13,954 nt of DNA from Lentzea sp. (GTDB lineage Bacteria > Actinomycetota > Actinomycetes > Mycobacteriales > Pseudonocardiaceae): assembly GCA_030146905.1 (NCBI GenBank), contig JASLAV010000537.1:1-13954 (forward strand). Direction: 5' to 3'. Shown one piece after another: positions 13,857 to 13,954 of the stretch. A program made the position numbers and the translations under genes. The notes below the pieces were generated by a model, which worked only from the letters and a program-made list of their open reading frames with translations, was not told the DNA's origin and did not search any database. Position 1 is the first letter of the stretch, and each line of letters begins with the position of its first letter.

Positions 13857-13860
13857 AGGC

Positions 13861-13954
13861 CTAGGCGAGTGAGTCGCGCCAGGCCGTGTGCAGGGCGGCG
13901 AACCGGCCCCGCTCACCGATCAGCTCCGCGGGGGAGCCGTCTTCCACCACAATG
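13861..13954 (-). CDS. ABC exporter, C-terminal end (partial)
   Basis: On the minus strand the window edge reads in frame as IVVEDGSPAELIGERGRFAALHTAWRDSLA, then TAG (13863-13861). This is the usual end of a type I ABC exporter with fused membrane and ATPase domains: the V-EDG-P-EL segment after the H-loop, followed by the G-FA-L---W tail. Only 30 residues are inside the window; the rest lies beyond 13954. Exporters of this group carry drugs, lipids or peptides; the substrate is unknown. It probably ends in the hairpin at 13813-13856. Confidence 0.8.
   Translation of the reverse strand, partial: IVVEDGSPAELIGERGRFAALHTAWRDSLA

Larger units (their letters stand above)
13283..13860. other. Gap of 578 bp without a convincing gene
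   Basis: This gap lies between the DUF2537 start and the end of an ABC exporter gene. It holds the DUF2537 Shine-Dalgarno site, two copies of TTGGCACCG 38 bases apart (13382-13390 and 13420-13428), the long inverted repeat at 13483-13605, a 9-bp inverted repeat CCCGTCGAG/CTCGACGGG (13631-13639 and 13665-13673), and a terminator-like hairpin (13813-13856). Two short frames exist (83 residues from ATG 13621, plus; 49 residues from ATG 13464, minus), but their third-position GC is visibly lower than that of neighbouring genes, so I do not call them. Confidence 0.6.

Overview
The window is about 14 kb of high-GC DNA whose genes mostly use G or C at the third codon position and often start with GTG. 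Gene content (DUF2530, DUF2537, a sacsin-like ATPase-domain protein, an actinobacterial-type glutamate-cysteine ligase relative) and a DtxR/IdeR-type iron box point to an actinomycete, most likely of the Pseudonocardiaceae. From memory, DUF2530, MarR, TrmH-type methyltransferase, DUF2537 and an MFS protein also lie close together in Mycobacterium tuberculosis (about Rv0876c to Rv0882). The window therefore looks like a conserved chromosomal neighbourhood with extra genes inserted, not a mobile island. No transposase, integrase, phage gene, CRISPR array, tRNA or rRNA was seen.

Layout. 1-2656 (+): the 3' part of a large sacsin/Hsp90-like protein, followed one base later by a small DUF3349-like protein. 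2665-5885 (-): a likely three-gene operon read leftward, purine permease (NCS2/AzgA type), MarR regulator, MFS exporter. 5902-6936 (+): DUF2530 membrane protein and a FetB-type (UPF0014) permease, divergent from the purine permease. An iron box overlaps the FetB stop codon, and a perfect 17-bp hairpin follows it. 7067-10148 (+): ABC-F protein, an unrecognised 136-residue protein, and a membrane-anchored relative of the class A PBP transpeptidase domain whose active-site residues appear to be missing. 10145-11641 (-): a GCS2-like glutamate-cysteine ligase family protein, convergent with the PBP-like gene and sharing the four bases CTAG. 11851-12642 (+): TrmH/SpoU RNA methyltransferase. 12662-13282 (-): DUF2537 membrane protein. 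13283-13860: a gap without a convincing gene, holding a 123-base three-tier inverted repeat and a terminator-like hairpin. 13861-13954 (-): the last residues of an ABC exporter.

How the genes may work together. The MarR/MFS pair looks like a drug- or metabolite-responsive efflux unit co-transcribed with purine uptake. FetB with the iron box suggests metal-ion homeostasis. ABC-F and TrmH both act on ribosomes or RNA. The least ordinary items are the apparent PBP pseudoenzyme, the iron box at the end of fetB followed by a perfect hairpin in front of the ABC-F gene, and the structured inverted repeat near the right end. I see no clear-cut new defence or biosynthetic system.
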